Source: Takakia lepidozioides (Eukaryota > Streptophyta > Takakiopsida > Takakiales > Takakiaceae). From it: a stretch of 64,000 bases of DNA. The stretch is from positions 70,536,756 through 70,600,755 of the forward strand of contig CM060731.1 in assembly GCA_030704615.1 (NCBI GenBank). Reading direction: 5' to 3'. The notes under the pieces are model-generated. The model was not told where the DNA came from. It searched no databases and was given only the letters and a program-made list of their open reading frames with translations. Of this stretch, positions 1-12,299 are shown piece after piece (the first letter of the stretch is position 1; the number at the start of each line of letters is the position of its first letter). The translations under genes and the position numbers were made by a program.

Positions 1-12
1 TCAGTGAACTCA

Positions 13-3000
13 TCATCGTCTAAAGTGGAAATTCACAATGGTTGATTGCATGAATGATTGCTGAATAGAGATGGCAAAAGGCAAAATAGGGTGGAACAAG
101 AAGGCAGCTACACGCTTGACATGCCCGCTGTCATTTGACCCAAGCTCCAAGCCTGCATTCACTACCATCAGGACATTCAAACCCCATATGTGTGATACTA
201 CTCATACAGGAACAGTTACACCGTTATAGGGCTCACATCTACCTTCACTTTGTCAAGGTTGCACAAGGCTCAAGTTCTAACAAGACAGAGCACTCAACAG
301 AATGATGGTCAACAACCATGGCATATCATTATGGAGGCGGCCTTCAATCTGATAAATGGATGTACCTCCTCTAAAACATGTACAGTGTGTCAAATCCAAC
401 TAGATTCCAACATGACTTAACGTCTGAGACATTCTAAAGGTTTGATTTGAACACTAACACATACTGAGGAAAAACTAAGGCCAGCTGCATAGCATGATGG
501 CCCTCAATCTGAGAAATGGACGTACCTCCTCTAAAACATGTAAAGTGTGTCAAATCCAACTAGATTCCAACATGACTTAACGTCTGAGACATTCTTAAGG
601 TTTGATTTGAACACTAACACATACTGAGGAAAAACTAAGGCCAGCTGCATAGCATAATGGCCCCAGCTAGTTATATCAAAGAATTGATACACTAAAATAA
701 CCATGGTCGGGTACTTGCCAGGGTTGATTTTGAATTTCAATGTGTTGGGGCGACGCCTAGAAATAAACTTAATGGGATGCTCCATGCAAGGCTTGTGCCG
801 ATCTGTCGCAGATATAAGCTGCAAGCACAGAACTCCACTATACTCAGGATAACCACACACGTGTCATGGTTTTTGATCCACAGCAAATCCCAAAGCACAA
901 AACCCTTGAATCTCAACTAAAATTCCAATTCAACCCCCCTCCCCTCGAAGAACAGCTAATTTGGGACACACTGCTCCCCACTGACTAGTGACTTGGACTA
1001 CTAGACTGCAAAAGGCACCATAGAGGAATAGGCACTCTGACAAGAACTCTGTTGCACAACAAAGATTAAACAGAGCTAATCATGGTGGCATGCCAGAACA
1101 CCTCATGACTCTCATGATTCTGCAGAATTGAGGATCTAAGAAGTAAACTCATTTCGTAATCAGAGCCCATTGACTAAAAGGCAATAGAGACTCGAATGAA
1201 GTGCACTAATGGTACATAAACTCGAACCTTCTCATCATAATGGAAAAGATACTGATCGAAGTATGGTGACGGGCTTTGAGACTGAGCATTGCAGGGCAAG
1301 AATGCCAATGTCCTTTTGACAACCTACACACGGTTATGAGCAACAATAAGCATTAGAGACTGTGATAGTATTCCTAAGTTCCTCTCAGGAGACTCAAAAT
1401 GAGCAAGGACCAAGGATTGATGCAAGTTAAACCTGGGAATGTGCTTCTATGTGAACAGGAATATTTGCCATTTGACTTTTTGACAAATCTTTTGATGACT
1501 GATTAGCTGCATTTAGTTAAACTAAAGGGACAGACCTGGATATAGCTACCGGCTTTGCCAGAGATGAAAGCAGCCTTTTGCCTTCGCAGCTGCTCACGAG
1601 CAAAGGAATTGTTCCCACAGCTGGATATGAAGCTCATATACGTTGGATACCGTGGCACCACCCTGAAGTGATCACAATAATGCTCCACCCATTGTGCCAA
1701 TTCCTCTGACGAATTCTGCAATGATGTATCCATAAAACAATCTTAGGCAATGTAAGCAAAGCGTTGAACTGCCACTGATCACAAGCGGACAACTGCCTAT
1801 TTAGTAGCTTCATACCTGATAGAAGCCTAGCATTTGTGTAGTTTCCACATTGTAGACAACCAAAAATGCAGTCTGATGCGAACTCTCCGAGTTACGCACA
1901 ACCTGCAGCCAACCCACACCTCTATTGTCTTCTGTCCTCCAAACACATAGCCAACTTCATAACCAGCTACAGCAGTTTAAGTTTTCAAGATAATCAATCA
2001 GCAAAAGAAAGCGAGTGGCTCCTGCCAAAGCAAGCGTAAATTAAGGCATCTCTTCACACCAAAGGGCCACTGCCCTCTGTTTGGAAGGTCGCTTGTAAGG
2101 CCCTGTGCCCCAACCACTCGTCCATTTGTTGGATCCTAATCAATCGCGCTAATAATCTCAATAAGAGGCACCACGTCTCTAAAATTACTTATGAGAATGC
2201 CTTCATAAAAAGCAAGCAAATGAGTCAAGAAACCACGTAGCCAACAACCCCAAATTAGAAGTGGAATATGCAGACATACCACACCATCCACACTGCCAAA
2301 TTTGATTAATAAGTGGTGACGATCCAAGAATTGCACCTGCCATCCTCCCCGGGCAACAAAGTCAGAAGTGCAGAACATCTACCTTCATGTTGTGTTTCAC
2401 ATTTAGTGCAGGTCAAGAATGACTCTACTACTTTTGCAACAAAGGTTCCTAAGCAAGCAGCAATAGAAAGTGACACATACCTTCCACATCACCAAATCAA
2501 CATACTGCTGAAAGTGATAGTAGAAACGGTTGAGCCGCTGCGCCTTCTGTTTCAATGAGGAAGTCTACAGCCAAATGAGTTCCCACCACCTTATGATAGC
2601 TGTCTCTTTACATCTCATCCAATTGCAGCCTGAATTTCAAAGGTGACCATGTACTCAACAGCTTATAAAGGAGCTCCCTGCAGCAAAATGAACATAAGAG
2701 CACATAATTGGGGAAACCAGTACCGTAACCGAACTCGCATCATCATTCTGGACACCTCGCATGATGAATGACAGCAATCGCTGCTTTATTCCACCCAGAA
2801 TCTGCCCCCCTTGTTGCAAAGTGTCATCTGGAAAGGCTGCACCGGCGGCCTCGCGCCCATTCTCAACAGGAGCCCCCAGGTCTCCTCCAGTTCCCGGTAC
2901 TGACTGTGACATCCCTGACCCTCCTGCCCCTGCCCTAGGAACTCTTACTCGAGTGGCGGCGGTGCTGGAAGCAGTCTGATACCCGTCATTGCCTCTCAAT

Positions 3001-5230
3001 CTGGAAACCCCAGCAGAGGAGCTAGGCAGACTGGACTCCTCCCTTATCAACAAGCTTGCTCTGCTCTGGGGAACTACCATACTGTGCCCGGAGTGTGACA
3101 TACTAGGCACTGGGTGCAAGCGCCGCTCGCTGGGACCAGGATCGGTGCTTGGGCTGCTGAAGTCAAGCAGGGTGGTTGCTTCAGACGACCCAGGATCAGT
3201 GGTGTCATAGCTCAAGCTCCTGGTGTCACTGCCCCTGGTGCTGTACAGGCTACTACTTGTGGATGTACTTACATCAAAGTGCAGTCCTGCCCCAGCATCG
3301 TGGCTGCCATGGTCCCCTGTACCCTGCTCTCTGGGGTTTCCATTCCCTTGCAACACAGACCCTCCATTGGCACTCAGATTCCCGGCACCAAACAAACCTC
3401 TGAAATATCCATCAAAGTCCACACCATGCACATCATCATAGACTATGTTTGACGAGTTTGAGCGTGAGGCAGTAGTGCCTGATGGGCCAGGATCATTAGG
3501 GGCAGCCCTGCCATCACGGGTGTGTCGGCGGCATCGGGCATTCGGACTGGTCCATGGCTTGGGCCAGGCCTTGCTTGGCTGCATAAGGGAGGCCACTACC
3601 TCTCCCACTGAAAGTAAACCTCGGGCCTTGCGCACTGCCGCCTGCTCCTGGTGAAAGTTGGCCTCCTCCTGCAGCCCTATGTCACTCAGTATTGCCATAC
3701 CTTCTGTATGCTCAAAACCACCACTCTCCAGGGGAACTTCACCAAGGGAAAAAGGAGAATGATATGGTGCTAACTGAAAACCTCAAGCAAGATGGTAGCC
3801 AGAATAGTCTTATACACGAATGGAACGCCAAACTATTATTATTTATCACAGATGCAGGTTCAGTAATACTTTTATCAATCTTTACCCAACCACATTACAG
3901 AAGCAAGAACCTGAGACTGGGAATTGAGCAGAAGCTCATCATCTTCGCGTAAAAAGGTGCCAATGGTGCGCACATCCACGAAGAAGCCAGCCTCCCGGAC
4001 CTGCAAAATGTGGATGCACTGGAATCGCACTGACAGGATGGCGAGCAAGTCGTCATGCAGGAAGACGCCTGCGTTGTGTGCCAGGTGGATGTAATCATTG
4101 TGGAAATCCCGCTGGTCTACCACTGTCCCATCAGCCAACCTCACCAACAGAAATGTTATCTTCTCAATGCTAGGCACCCCTGCCAATGCTCCACTTGCCT
4201 GTGGGGCAGAGCTGTCGGAAGTAGTAGATGTTGCAAAGATGCCATACTGGTTATTCTCTGTGGAAATAAAAAAATCTTTGCAAATGATCTCATTCCCAGT
4301 GGCAAGAGGGACAGAGTAGAGTTGACTGAAGAAGCTCTCAAATTTCTTGGATTTGGCAGGTAACTCATCAGTGGTGTCAGAATTGGAGCAGAAAGAGAGC
4401 CAGGAGAGCCGATAGACCAGAAGATCTATGAAGTTCCGACTGAAGCAGATGAGGTACTGCCCATCATTTGTAAACTTGCGCCAAGAATGGTCCGGGCATT
4501 CCACATCATAGACTGTGTGACTTGGTAATATGTTTTCATATAGCTCCCTTGCACGGTGTATCTGCAAAATGGCAATCCCTCCTCACTGTTTAGGTATCCA
4601 AAACAGCACCAAAATCATCCTATCACAGGTACAACAATCCTTTTGAGCACACAACGGCCTCCTCAGGCATTATTTCATGGGCATACAAGTCGGGAGTGCA
4701 GCCGATCTGCCTGCACTACAAGCATGGAAATCTCCGTTGTAAGACAATTGCATAGGGAGCTGCAAGCGTTTCAGCATGCAGGTCGCTCGGCAAGATTACA
4801 ATTTGCTTTTTAGTACTCTTGGCAGCCCAACTCCCCCACCATTTACTTGGCCCAAAGTCCCTGAGACAAGACATTAGCATTTTTCAACAGCCACAAAACC
4901 GTTTCCCCAGCTGGACTTCGAGCACAGATCGAAACGGCGTCTTCGAACCTCGAGTGACATGGACATGTCTTTGCCATTGTTACAGAATCATTTTATACGA
5001 GGGAGCCGACCTTCATCATTTCTCAAGCTGTAAAAGGAGATACACCCAAAGCAAGATGCTTTTCATTCGGCCTATCTCTCCAACTACAACCCTTTAACCT
5101 CCCCCTCCCTTTACCCCGAACCGTGCATAGGAACGAATAGGAGATGTGCCAGTACATGAGTGTTCGGAGCAACGCGGATGATCTGACGGGAGAAAAGCCG
5201 GTGCACAATGTTATCACTCCGCTTCCACAT
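13..5230 (-). CDS. DET1: DET1 (DE-ETIOLATED 1) homologue, ten exons, complete
   Basis: DET1 works with DDB1 and COP10 in CUL4-type ubiquitin ligase complexes and represses light-responsive genes in the nucleus of land plants. Exons that join in frame (- strand): 5230-5156, 4561-3911, 3773-2724, 2546-2481, 2336-2280, 1902-1816, 1715-1536, 1323-1228, 818-719, 152-13; about 833 aa, stop at 15-13. All introns are phase 0 except the last. Each exon matches plant DET1 in order: start MWKRSDNIVHRLFSRQ, RARELYENILPS with YDVECPD, GGIKQRLLSFI, FYYHFQQYVDL, VQFLDRHHLLIKFGSVDG, QSQSPSPYFDQ, PIKFISRRRPNTLKFKI and the conserved C-terminus ending VNFHFRR. It is longer than Arabidopsis DET1 (543 aa) because exon 3 carries a Ser/Gly/Pro-rich insertion of about 300 residues before GGIKQRLLSF. 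Identification is by recall of the family, not by a search. Confidence 0.95.
341..660. repeat. 160-bp tandem duplication inside the last DET1 intron
   Basis: Two adjacent copies (341-500 and 501-660) differ at only a few bases; the shift is exactly 160. The duplication lies wholly inside the 153-718 intron, so it does not alter the protein. Confidence 0.93.
2028..2096 (-). repeat. Diverged fragment of the SINE-2 family in a DET1 intron
   Basis: The stretch containing AGCGTAAATTA, then CTCTTCACACC and a CT/GG-rich tail, resembles the 3' body of the tRNA-derived element at 7672-7831 over about 60 bases with many mismatches. It sits in the intron between exons 1902-1816 and 2336-2280. Confidence 0.45.
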
Positions 5231-6468
5231 TCATAAAGCCCGGGCGTTCAACTGCAGGTCGTCTGGGGGAGCACAAAACCCTTGCTGCCATGTGCACTCC
5301 AACCCACGAACCCTCACCATGTGCACATCACCCCCAGCCTCACCCTACCATTTCCTCAGCCCTTCTCTCCTCCGTTACCCACCAATCCCTCCTTGCACCA
5401 ATACTCTAGAGAAGGATTTCCAAACCAAAATCCGTTCACCTCAAACCCCGCAGTAAACACGTGAGAACTCCAGCTCTCACTCTACTTACCTCATACAGGG
5501 CGCACACTCACCCCTACTATCTCCCACTCAACATGAGATTCTGAGTACCTGGCAGACTACAAGAGCTCGGCAGCACTCCTCCAACAACCGAAAGCCTGGT
5601 GTCCAAATAAGGCTAATAGTAAGTCTCTGAGTCCCACTGACTTCGCTAGCAAATACCCACCTTGCCCAGCACCCAATTGCGAGAACCCAACTCTCGACGG
5701 AGGCAAGGATGCAGCGATGGTGGTTAGCAGCGAGGAAGTCTATGGGTGGTTGGCGGTGTCGTGAGGCATGTGCACCAGGGCGCTCCACGTCAGGCCCACA
5801 ATTGTGTGTGGCATCGTTCAGTGCTTGCAGTTGACGGTTTGCAATGCTTTCACTTCATCTCCCCAGTCTCCTATTCAAGATTCCAGTCCTCTGTCTCCAG
5901 ATCCCCTACTCATCACCGCCCTGTTTCTGTTCATCATTTTCCGTATCAACACCTCCACAGAATCTCATTGGCTGCCAAGAGGCCAAAACAGAGAGATTCC
6001 GGAGAAAGAGACACTGATCATATTCTTGTTTTCTAGTACAAAGATGAAAAAGTTGACAGGTTTATCATAGGCTACTGTGCAGTGGTTAGGAGAGAAAATA
6101 GACCTGTAACTTAGAGGTAAGCCTCAGAACAAGATTGTCCCTACCTCATCTGTTCCTAAACTACAGACACACAACATTAAAAAAACCTGTTCATCAAGGG
6201 CTGTGGAAACTTGAACTGGGAAACATTGACTTGCTTGGGTCTTATTCTGTACCCTATTTGAGTTTGATCCACACTCTAAACCCCTTGTCATAAGTTACAT
6301 AGTTGGCATGTCTAGGTAGAATGTTGATCAATCCGTCCTCTTTACTTTTATTGGTCTGTTGGAAATATTGGCTCAACTTGGGTTTACACTTAGTCAAACA
6401 GCCGGAAACATAGTTGGCATTGGTGTGTGTAGTGTGTACCCATATAAGTCTAGGCTGCTAGCGCAGCC
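5231..6468. other. DET1 upstream region and unrecognised spacer
   Basis: This should contain the DET1 promoter and 5' UTR. It is pyrimidine/CA-rich for the first 250 bases. I found no clear TATA box, no protein of known family on either strand and no repeat shared with the rest of the window. Confidence 0.5.
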
Positions 6469-6750
6469 GTTAAAAGCAGGTGTGGCAGATTCTGCCACTT
6501 TTTCGGCCTAATTCTCAGGCCGAATCAGCCACCCAGGGCAGAATCGGCAAGGATGGCCAATTATGCACAGAGGACGGCAGACCCACCACCCAGGCCCATG
6601 TTTGTCAGCCATCAACCCACCACTTCCCTTGAGGCTCGCCCTGTTTATATCCTCTCCAGGGCTCTGAATCTGGGCAATCGATATGGGATAATCAAACCGC
6701 AATCATATTGCGCCACGTAGCGGCGAGAATCCGCCACACCTGCTTTTAAC
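6469..6750. mobile_element. MITE-like element with 22-bp terminal inverted repeats
   Basis: The sequence starts GTTAAAAGCAGGTGTGGCAG and ends with its reverse complement (ATCCGCCACACCTGCTTTTA, then AC), one mismatch in 22. It is 282 bp long and non-coding. No target duplication stands out. The size and ends fit a small non-autonomous DNA transposon, superfamily unknown. Confidence 0.6.
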
Positions 6751-6757
6751 ACCAGTG

Positions 6758-6852
6758 AACGGGCCGTGTTTGGCCGACTCTGCCCCTGTGCGCGGCCATA
6801 GGGCTTGCCCAAAGGCCGCTTACAGGGCAGAGTCGGCCAAACACGGCCCGTT
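6758..6852. repeat. 95-bp hairpin with 30-bp arms
   Basis: The arm at 6758-6787 (AACGGGCCGTGTTTGGCCGA onwards) is mirrored at 6823-6852 with a one-base length difference; the loop is about 35 bases. It begins 7 bp after the MITE-like element and could be part of it or a separate fold-back. Confidence 0.75.
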
Positions 6853-7671
6853 GTCTAGTACAATAAAAGTCCTCACCATTGCTCCTAACGGCCACACACC
6901 ATGCTCTAGGGTGGCTTTCCATACAATGAGACAGCGCTGAAAGAGGAGCACCTACCCATCTTGGGTGTTTAGTGTTTACACTCCAAAAATTATTTCCTAG
7001 AAATAATGTGAGGCTACCCCACCTACAAACATTCATCCACAAAAAATTGATCCTACACATCGATTCTAGCCCCTTTTTTCTTTTTTTCTCTTAGAACATC
7101 TCCACCGGGTCCCTGCCCCAGCAACGGCAAAGGAGTCGCCGGCCTTGGTATCCGCACCCCCGGGGCCGTACTTTTATACTTTTATACAAGCCCTCTAGGC
7201 CCGGCCGGTACCTGCTGGAGCGACTAAAAAACACGACTGCCTGCATTATGGCCTGAGGGTAAGGCGGCATCTGTCCAAGTGGTCCCTCCGAAGCAAGGCA
7301 CGTCAACCAAAAAGACATGTGCAGGGTAATTCGATGGGGTTGCCGCTAGGGGAGGGGAGTGTTGGAGGCCGCAGGAGGTTACCGTTGAGATGCTCAACAC
7401 CTTGGAGCGACTCACATCAATTTATGAAGCGAGGTAGTTTTTGGCTCCTCTTTACTCTAAAGTCTTTATTCTAAAGAGAAGCCTAAGCATCAATGTCAAA
7501 AATTGTGCCTTCCCCAAGTATAAGCTCCTATCCTTTGTTGGCTCTTCTCCTTTCCATGATGTGCCTTCTCTAGGTAAGACCTCCCTTAGGTAAAATCTGC
7601 GTTATGGAACAACTTAATATGAAAAATAAATGGATGAGAATATATATCAATAATATTATTATAATATTTGA
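6853..7671. other. Unrecognised non-coding stretch
   Basis: Only short ORFs without recognisable domains are present. A GC-rich patch lies at about 7100-7220 and an AT-rich one at 7600-7670. I see no function. Confidence 0.4.
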
Positions 7672-7831
7672 TACCTCCCGAAGGAAGCGTAAATTATGGT
7701 GTCTCTTCACCCCGAAGGATTACTACCTTCCGCTAGGATGGTGGACACCTTTGTGACACCAAGGGTGGATTGAACCCACAACACTTCAGTTGTCGTATGT
7801 GCCCATTACCACTGGGCTATAGCTTGGTTGT
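7672..7831 (-). mobile_element. tRNA-derived SINE, family 2, copy 1
   Basis: On the - strand it begins with a tRNA-like head: A-box TAGCCCAGTGG, then B-box-like GGGTTCAATCCACCC, followed by a body that ends near CATAATTTACGCTTCC. The same sequence recurs at 25799-25965 (+) and 26199-26328 (-), which is what identifies it as a family. Confidence 0.75.
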
Positions 7832-8282
7832 CGTATATATCGATTTTCACAAGGAGGAGCCATTGGCCGTATATTGGCTCCTCACTAAAAGAGGATACCA
7901 CACAAAATTATCAATAGGTGGCAAATCCCTATTATAACTTCCCCATATAAAACCTACACTAAATGCACCTCCCTTGGTCAAAAGCTTATATCCTCTCTTT
8001 CTCTCTTGAGTTGGTTACCTTCAACATTTTTAGCCGATAGATGTTTTGTTGTTCATTTGGGGAGTCAACCCCAAGATCGGTTTCTTTGCTCATCAAAACA
8101 CAAATATGGGCAAGTACATTAGTATCCACGTTTTTTCCACTTTCCACAACCTCAAGTTTTTCTCAGATCGCAGAGTCCCTTCAGATCCCTTCAGATCTAT
8201 TTTCTGTTGTTTTATATCCACTAGATTAAGAATCCAAGATTATCACATTGGGACTGCGAAACAGTCTGTTTTCTTGTGCAAA
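7832..8282. other. Unrecognised spacer
   Basis: Short ORFs of 60-96 codons overlap in two frames at 8041-8336, but none has a domain or the composition of a real gene. No other repeat was recognised. Confidence 0.35.
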
Positions 8283-8484
8283 CTGGATATTGTCAATAAG
8301 ATTGAATTGGTGGATATCGTTTTTGTCACTCTGTAGGTTTATTTGACTTGTCACGCAAATGCTCCAGGGTTCATTGAGCATTGCTTAAATTATGATTACA
8401 GTTTTGCATATTTCATATTGGATAAGGTCCGCCTTTTTTATGTAAGGTGGTATGCGCTACAACTAGCATCGAATTGCATCTATT
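8283..8484 (+). repeat. Left arm of a 2.8-kb fold-back
   Basis: About 200 bases starting CTGGATATTGTCAATAAGAT are present again as the reverse complement at 10871-11070, with few differences. The arms enclose an LTR fragment and a poly-A tract. Confidence 0.85.
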
Positions 8485-8872
8485 TGATGCATCTGGAGTT
8501 CTTGTATTGTCTGGACTTGTCACAAAACTTTAGCTCTCTAGCACTTATGAAATAACCCATCATAAGTGTCTCTAATCCCATACAAGATCCACTGACCACG
8601 GCTAAGACTGCTTTGTATAGGATTTTTGCTTATATGCTTGTTAAAGGACATAAAATGAGGGATGTGTGCTTTGCATCTATTAGATTAGATGTTTTGAAAA
8701 CAGACAATCAATTTTTCTTCATGATTTCAACTCATCGTAGGACCAGTGCAACATCTTTTGCATTTGACATTTTGATTTGCACATAGTCTGGTCCTCCAAC
8801 TTTCTGAACTGCTAGAGGCTCTCATAATTTGTGGATTCTTCTGCACATCATGACGACAAAAAAAATTGGAGG

Positions 8873-9188
8873 TGTCAAGTTATTTTACCACTAGTGTGAA
8901 GTTAGCTAGGAAATAGCTAGCTTTTATATATTGATATTTGGGATTGACCCAAGTGTCAATCCAGGGGCCAATACATGTTTGGGCACATGACGTTGTTATC
9001 TTCACAGCAGGTCGCAGTGGGCTCATCTTTCTCGAGTTGAGCCTCACCGCGTCTAGCTATGGCGCCGTAGTGTGGATTCCCATGGCGTGGGGTGCACTTG
9101 GCTCGACTTAATATATGAGTGATGTTTTCATGTGCGAGTGTGTGAGTTTGAGAGAGCTTGTATGCTTGTATCATTCCTTTTCTTATCA
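8873..9188 (+). repeat. Truncated LTR (3' part) of the DNMT-bearing Ty3 family
   Basis: About 315 bases from TGTCAAGTTATTTTACCACT to the end at TTATCA are nearly identical to 24980-25292, which lies directly downstream of the Ty3 integrase gene. This copy lacks the CTAGTGG-rich 5' part of the LTR. It may be the 5' LTR of the element or a separate remnant. I could not recognise a primer-binding site after it. Confidence 0.75.
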
Positions 9189-10051
9189 CTCGAGATCAGC
9201 TCCAGGTATTTCTGCCCAAAACTAGTTGTTCCAGGTAGATGAGAAGCAGCCGAATGGTGGAGCTGCGAGGGGATGCATCGCAGCCCGTTGGAAGCTTCAG
9301 CTCCAAGCTCATGAAGAGGTATGAGTAAAGAGAGGGGGCTGGTCCCTCTTGTGTGCAAATCAGTACACTTATGAAGCATGTGTTGAGTTGGAGTTTCAAT
9401 CTGAAACTCAGCAATGTAAGGGCTCTTGGAGTGGCAAGAGCGAGGCTAGAAGGGCAGCAACGAGGCGCCCTAGAGCCAAGGGAGATGCATGAGAAGTGCA
9501 AGTGTACCAAGTTTGTAAAGGTGTGTATTTTCAGATTTGTTTTTGTGAGCTTCATGAAGAAAAGGGAGCTTGTTGGGCAGCATATAGCTTGCTTGTTGAG
9601 TTGGAGGTACTTCTAGTGGGCCGTGAGAGCTCAGGAGTGCAGGGCGACGGGGCTGATGGCTCCGCAGAAGCCATAGCTCGTCGGCAGCAGGTGCTGGAGC
9701 AAACCCCAGCTCGGGGAGAGCTCGGGAACGCGTGGGAACGCCTCGGGAACGCATGGGAACTCGTTGGGAGTTCTAGGGAACGCAGGGAATAATAGCCGTG
9801 ATGGACCGTTGGGGCGGTATCACGAGATACCACGAGCACATGTCGTGATGGTTGACCGTGACCGTTGGAAGTCGTGGTGCGGACACAACGGGTGGGCACG
9901 GTGACTAGATCGTGGGGATGTCAGGCCGTGAAGGCTCGTGGGAGTGGTAACACGGGGTATCACTGGGCAGCCCGTGGCCAACGAGTGCCTAGGGCGGGCC
10001 GTGAGGAGTAGTGGCGGTTAGAGCCACGGAAGGCCGCGAACAGGAAGAGTG

Positions 10052-10087
<36 letters not shown>

Positions 10088-10870
10088 TTTCACTCATTTC
10101 GTGGGACCTTGATGGGGAGGCTGGGCTCTGAAGAACAACGGTTTTGAGCTAGCTGATCCGGCAAAAAAGTCGGAATTGCCTCCCTGTTGCGTTTTAACAA
10201 AGGGGATTACTCCCCTACAGGTAATCTTTTCTGGTTTTCAGCCCAATTCTTAACTATGGGGGAGACCAGCCTGCAGGTAATTCCTTTGGACAGAATGTTG
10301 TTGGGGCCTATATGTACCTCTATTTGCTCCATCTTTGAACCTTCAGTGAACGACATGGTTTCCTGAGGTGGTTCCATTCGGAGGAATGGCTGGTGGACGT
10401 AAGGAGGCACTAGCGGACCCTGTGGAGGCTTGCATGGGGCCTTGGAGGCCAAGTTTCATGAGCTCGTGGAGGGCGGTTTGAGGAGTGTCTACAGGATGCT
10501 CTCATGGTCATGCAAGTGAGAGAAGAGAGGAAAAAAGAGGGTGTTGGGATGAGAGCGTGCTGGGGATAGGCATTGCTTTAGTTTCCCTTCCTCATAGCTT
10601 TCCTCCTTCTCTGTAGGCCGAGACCTTTCCGTAGGTGGAGGCAAGAGTCAGTCCGGGTTTGGGCTGGGTTGTAGGAGTGACACTGTGGAGAGATTTTTGG
10701 TGTGGGGGAGTTGTTGTTTTTATTCTTGTGTTTGGATCCCCTCCACACCTGCATGTTTGATTGTGCGTCATGCTAGTTTTGTGTGGGCACTTGATTTTAT
10801 AGGTAGTTTAGGGTTTAGGGTAAAATCGATGCGATTTTTAGAGTAAAATCAGATGCAGATGCAATTCAAA
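9189..10870. other. Non-coding leader-like region with 31-base poly-A
   Basis: Overlapping ORFs exist on both strands but none is recognisable. A CGTG-rich stretch occupies 9790-10010. The run of 31 A at 10052-10082 is flanked by GAGTGAAAAAA and its mirror TTTTTTCACTC, so it can fold into a stem. If the LTR fragment before it is a 5' LTR, this would be the untranslated leader of the Ty3 element (inference). Confidence 0.4.
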
Positions 10871-11070
10871 CAGATGCAATTCGATGCTAGTTGTAGCGCA
10901 TACCACCTTACATAAAAAAAGCGGACCTTATCCAATATGAAATATGCAAAACTGTAATCATAATTTAAGCAATGCTCAATGAGCCCTGGAGCATTTGCGT
11001 GACAAGTCAAATAAACCTATGGAGTGACAAAAACAATATCCACCAATTCAATCTTATTGACAATATCCAG
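10871..11070 (-). repeat. Right arm of the 2.8-kb fold-back
   Basis: Reverse complement of 8283-8484. Its outer end at AATATCCAG is the exact breakpoint where homology to the inverted Ty3 fragment starts. Confidence 0.85.
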
Positions 11071-11546
11071 GCTTGTTGCACTTGCCAATCAGCAACCCGC
11101 TGCAAATCCTTGCTCGAGCCCCACAATGGAATGTGAGCAACCATGGCAGACAACTCCGCCATACCATACATGTCATCCTGCTCTCCCGGAGGTGACATAT
11201 CCTCTGAATGAGCGTTGCCCTCAAGCAACTCTCCAGGCCAACTCATTGCAGCTGTGAATGCTGCCAGTGTCGGCATCTTGCCTCGCTGGGCAACTGCAAC
11301 TCCTCCTATGAACGTCACAGAGAGCTGCATACGCCGGCCCTCCCCTGACTGTCATCCAGGCCTATAGGAAGCTGACTCCTCCCAAAAATCCAGGGTGAAA
11401 CCCATGGGGTACAACACTGCCCCACCAACAAGGACATCGTACGAGACCCTGTCTGTCACAATGGCATTGGCTCTCATCACTGAGCTATCTGTAGGATGAT
11501 CCGGCTGTAGTCTAATAGCCAACTCACGCCGTGTCATGCCTCGAGC

Positions 11547-11945
11547 CTACTCTGATCCTCCCAGAGGTTTCTGTATCTGGAAAGGGCACGGCTCCATATC
11601 CGCCTCCGTGAGGCCCAAGCCTGCAATAACAGCTCTGCCCAGCATCAATGGCTGAGTTCCCGAGTCCAACAAGACCCGCAGTGGCCGGTTGCTTGCCGGT
11701 CCACTCAAATAGAAAATGTCATCTTGGTTGTCTAACATGACAACTCCAGGTGTCACCATGGCGTGCTCAATGGCTGGCCTAGCTGGCAGCTTCATCAACC
11801 TGGCAGCTACAGCTTGCCATGGCGCCGCCGTGGCAGTCTTGACCCTCACATCCGAGGATCCCTCCGGCACTACACCTCCCACTATCTCCGCAGAAGATGA
11901 AGTAACCTCCTCACTCTCACAGAGTGTAGCTGCTAGCCTGAACAC
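11547..11945 (-). pseudogene. Retropepsin-like aspartic protease, left copy
   Basis: The frame contains VLLDSGTQPLMLGRAVI, the DSG active-site motif of retroviral-type aspartic proteases in its hydrophobic setting, about 95 residues in. It would cut the element polyprotein. The catalytic triplet is intact here, in contrast to the right copy. The frame opens without ATG, as expected inside a polyprotein. Confidence 0.8.
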
Positions 11946-12299
11946 CTAAGCTGGTCTTACCTCCGGCGTCGCAATCATGGTAGCCAAGAACAATGGGGCC
12001 TGACACACAGATGTGGCTGCCCCCAGCAGCACACTGGCTGCCGTAGCCTTGGCAACACTAGGTAGTGGTGTTGCCCGTGTAGCTCTCCCCAATGGCATAG
12101 TAACCTCCGCCTCGGTAACAGTCGGGCGAGAACTAGGTGCCATGGACGGCGTCGACACTGTCTCCGCCAATGTGAATGACTGAGGAAGCCTGGCCTGACG
12201 GCTTGCCTCCCCACGCTGTGGATCCAACTCCACCTCTGCACCCCGTGGCTCAGGAACTCGTGTTGCTCCTCGAGTCACTGCCGCAGCCGACTCCACTTG

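Noticed and set aside
2761-3654. Several + strand ORFs of 70-110 codons
   Set aside because: They are antisense shadows of DET1 exon 3, whose low complexity keeps the other frames open.
9353-9899. Genes in the leader-like region
   Set aside because: Long overlapping frames on both strands come from GC-rich, CGTG-repetitive sequence; no domain is recognisable.
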